From Ignavibacteriaceae bacterium (GTDB lineage: Bacteria > Bacteroidota > Ignavibacteria > Ignavibacteriales > Ignavibacteriaceae): a stretch of 45,377 nt of DNA. Position numbers and translations under genes: made by a program. The DNA lies in the NCBI GenBank assembly GCA_031292455.1, contig JARLHC010000036.1:1-45377 (forward strand), in the 5' to 3' direction. Of this stretch, positions 43,695 to 45,377 are shown one piece after another; position 1 is the stretch's first letter, and each line of letters opens with the position of its first letter. Below the pieces are notes generated by a model. The model worked only from the letters and a program-made list of their open reading frames with translations, had not been told where the DNA came from and did no database searches.

Positions 43695-44072
43695 ATGGGT
43701 CAGCAACAGTTACTTCTTATCGTTCTCGGCGTTATCGTAGTTGGTATCGCTGTTGTAGTTGGTATCAATTTATTCACTGCAAACGCAGTTTCCTCTAACA
43801 GAGATGGCGTTGTAGCAGATCTTAACAATTTAGGAGCTATGGCTCAGCAGTTCTATAGAAAACCAACCTCTATGGGCGGTGGCGGCAATACTTTCACAGG
43901 TTGGATAATCCCTACAAAGACTGATACCACACCTAATGGTACCTATGCTGCAACAGTTTCAGCTCAGAGCGTAACTATCGTCGGAACCGGAAATGAATTA
44001 AATGCCGGATCTGCTATCGTACATACTGCAACTGTAACGCCTACTGGAATTTCAGTTGTTAAAACTAACTAA
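43695..44072 (+). CDS. Pilin-like secreted/surface protein with very short leader
   Basis: The 125-residue protein begins MGQQQLLLIVLGVIVVGIAVVVG: a glycine, a short polar stretch and a 20-residue hydrophobic helix as in type IV pilin N-termini. The usual basic leader is missing and the Glu5 position is not acidic. The rest has VVADLNNLGAMAQQFYRKP, the helix continuation, then GGGGNTFTGW and a beta-rich tail. Such proteins recur in Ignavibacteria-like genomes and are probably pseudopilins cut after Gly2. A strong ribosome site AGGAG lies 7 bases before the ATG and a strong terminator follows, suggesting abundant expression from a single-gene transcript. Confidence 0.7.
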   Translation: MGQQQLLLIVLGVIVVGIAVVVGINLFTANAVSSNRDGVVADLNNLGAMAQQFYRKPTSMGGGGNTFTGWIIPTKTDTTPNGTYAATVSAQSVTIVGTGNELNAGSAIVHTATVTPTGISVVKTN

Positions 44073-44104
44073 GTTTAACTAAGCAACTCAACTGTTGCTT
44101 GTCC

Positions 44105-44146
44105 AAGGCTGATAGAATGACCCTTATTCTATCAGCCTTTTCTTTT
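44105..44146 (+). terminator. Intrinsic terminator after the pilin-like gene
   Basis: AAGGCTGATAGAAT (44105-44118) and ATTCTATCAGCCTT (44126-44139) form a perfect 14-bp stem with a 7-base loop, and the last stem bases run into TTTTCTTTT. It lies 33 bases after the stop codon and is the strongest terminator seen in the window. Confidence 0.93.
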
Positions 44147-44184
44147 AATTAAAAGAAATAATCTATAAATTAAATAATCGGCTT

Positions 44185-45377
44185 ATGGAGTTATCACATA
44201 CTTTAAATACTGCTGCAGACAAAATTAAACAGTCGCTCAAATCCTTTGTCCCTCTGTCAATTGGCCTATTTGTTATCTTCCTCCTTATTAGGATATTTGA
44301 TTTACTATACATAGGCGCCGGGTCAGTAACTAATTCTCTTCTCTCCGATCTGATCTTTTTCTTTAATATATCATTTATTCCCGGTATCATATTTATCCTG
44401 ATCTCCCTCTTTAGTATTAAAGCAGCAAGAATATTTTATTATATCTTTTCTGTACTTATTTCAGTCGGCTATTTATTGCTTCTCTTCTATTTTTCTAAAT
44501 CAGCAGTGCCCCTTGGCTCCGATCTCTTCGGCTATTCACTTTCTGAGATTTCCCATACAGTCTCTGCCTCCGGCGGAATTGGCATCCTGCCAGTTATATG
44601 CTCCCTGGTAGTAGCCGCCCTTGTCATTGCTCTACTTATATATTCCCTGAAGATTAAATCCTCCATTAATTTTAATTATATATTCGCTCTCTGTATCATA
44701 GCATCTTTCTTCTGGGGAAACGATTTCTATCCTTCTCCTTCTTCTTATCAATCTCAAAGGGACTATTATTTAACACTTAATAAACTTCAGTTCTTTTTCT
44801 CTAAAACATCTGACTATATCTTTGCAAAAAATGATGCCGTCTCTACTGCAGGAGTCTATTTTGATAATGGTACTGATGACTCCCCCTCTGTCAAATATGT
44901 CGATAAAAATTATCCCTTCCTGCATGAAGAAAATACAAAAGATGTACTGGGTAACTTTTTCAATACAATGCCCCCTAAACCTAATATAGTATTCGTCCTC
45001 GTAGAAAGTCTTGGGAAAGGTTATTCCGGCAAATCGGCTTATCTCGGAAGTTTCACCCCCTTCCTCGATTCCCTCGCTGATCATAGCCTGTATTGGGAAA
45101 ACTTCTTAAGTACGGGAGGAAGAACTTTCGCTGCCCTTCCATCATTGTTTGGCTCACTCCCCTTTGCTTCAAAAGGATTCCTCGAGCTCGGCGAGTCTAT
45201 GCCTAAGACCTTCTCTTTAATAGATTTTCTTAAATCTCAGGGATATAAGACCTCTTTCTATCACGGCGGCGATGCTCATTTCGATAATATGGATCTCTTC
45301 CTCAAAAAGAACAATATCAGTTTTATCCTGGATGAGAATAATTTCGGTAACGCTTTTAAGAAGATGCCTTCATCCGG
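44185..45377 (+). CDS. LTA synthase/MdoB-like membrane phosphotransferase, N-terminal part
   Basis: The reading frame starts at an ATG at 44185 and runs off the right edge, giving 397 residues. Residues 1-190 contain about five membrane segments (for example FVPLSIGLFVIFLLIRIFDLLY, IIFILISLFSIKAARIFYYIF). The extracytoplasmic part then begins with PNIVFVLVESLGKGYSG, and STGGRTFAALPSLFGSLPF carries the threonine matching the catalytic nucleophile of LtaS; the Glu of VESLG matches its metal ligand. SFYHGGDAHFDNMD follows. Family enzymes move glycerol-phosphate or phosphoethanolamine head groups from lipids to an outer polymer or sugar. The C-terminal metal ligands lie outside the window. Confidence 0.87.
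   Translation, partial: MELSHTLNTAADKIKQSLKSFVPLSIGLFVIFLLIRIFDLLYIGAGSVTNSLLSDLIFFFNISFIPGIIFILISLFSIKAARIFYYIFSVLISVGYLLLLFYFSKSAVPLGSDLFGYSLSEISHTVSASGGIGILPVICSLVVAALVIALLIYSLKIKSSINFNYIFALCIIASFFWGNDFYPSPSSYQSQRDYYLTLNKLQFFFSKTSDYIFAKNDAVSTAGVYFDNGTDDSPSVKYVDKNYPFLHEENTKDVLGNFFNTMPPKPNIVFVLVESLGKGYSGKSAYLGSFTPFLDSLADHSLYWENFLSTGGRTFAALPSLFGSLPFASKGFLELGESMPKTFSLIDFLKSQGYKTSFYHGGDAHFDNMDLFLKKNNISFILDENNFGNAFKKMPSS

Overview
The window reads as a chromosome segment of an AT-rich, Gram-negative bacterium of the Fibrobacterota-Chlorobiota-Bacteroidota kind, most likely an Ignavibacteria/Chlorobi relative. Three things point there: the pilin-like small protein starting MGQQQLLLIV with its GGGG/FTGW segment, the housekeeping order yicC-gmk-rpoZ-coaBC-uracil-DNA glycosylase-dnaB, and A-rich translation starts with few strong Shine-Dalgarno sites. 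This placement is an inference from remembered family features; no search was run.

Layout. (1) Positions 1-25866, minus strand, hold one very large exopolysaccharide locus. Transcription runs from right to left. First come an export protein with polysaccharide-export/SLBB domains, a Wzz/BY-kinase fusion, a NodB deacetylase, a Wzx flippase and a Wzy-type polymerase. Then come four glycosyltransferases interleaved with two more deacetylase-fold proteins and a Gfo/Idh/MocA oxidoreductase. The distal part is a sugar-modification and amide-chemistry block: SGNH hydrolase-like protein, hexapeptide acyltransferase, free-standing acyl carrier protein, asparagine synthetase, AMP-forming ligase, class III aminotransferase, NadE-like ATP pyrophosphatase, methyltransferase and a second asparagine-synthetase-like protein without the glutaminase cysteine. 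A secreted beta-helix protein is cut by the left edge. (2) Positions 26448-29077, minus strand, hold a leader set separated by a 581-base gap: a CheW-like protein, a polyprenyl sugar-phosphotransferase remnant without its catalytic domain, and a WlbA/WlbB-like oxidoreductase and N-acyltransferase pair. (3) Positions 29249-32933 encode a soluble four-PAS histidine kinase and an NtrC-type sigma-54 activator. A good -24/-12 sequence lies between the activator gene and the CheW-like gene, so the activator probably controls the leader set and perhaps the whole locus. (4) Positions 33135-42693 are mainly housekeeping: mnmA, a membrane protein, a plus-strand pair (RmlD-like reductase and endonuclease IV), then minus-strand DUF1460 hydrolase, dnaB, uracil-DNA glycosylase, coaBC, rpoZ, gmk and yicC. 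(5) Positions 42694-45377 hold an intergenic region with four 11-bp tandem repeats, a small hypothetical gene, a pilin-like gene with a strong terminator, and the start of an LTA-synthase-like membrane phosphotransferase running off the right edge.

How the genes fit together. Regions 1-3 look like one signal-controlled envelope polysaccharide system: kinase and sigma-54 activator at the top, Wzx/Wzy/Wzc/export machinery in the middle, and an unusual carrier-protein and amide-forming block at the end that could attach an amino-acid-like or amidated acyl group to the polymer. No priming sugar-phosphate transferase is intact here, so the first step of the pathway must be encoded elsewhere. I see no tRNA, rRNA, CRISPR array, transposase or phage gene.
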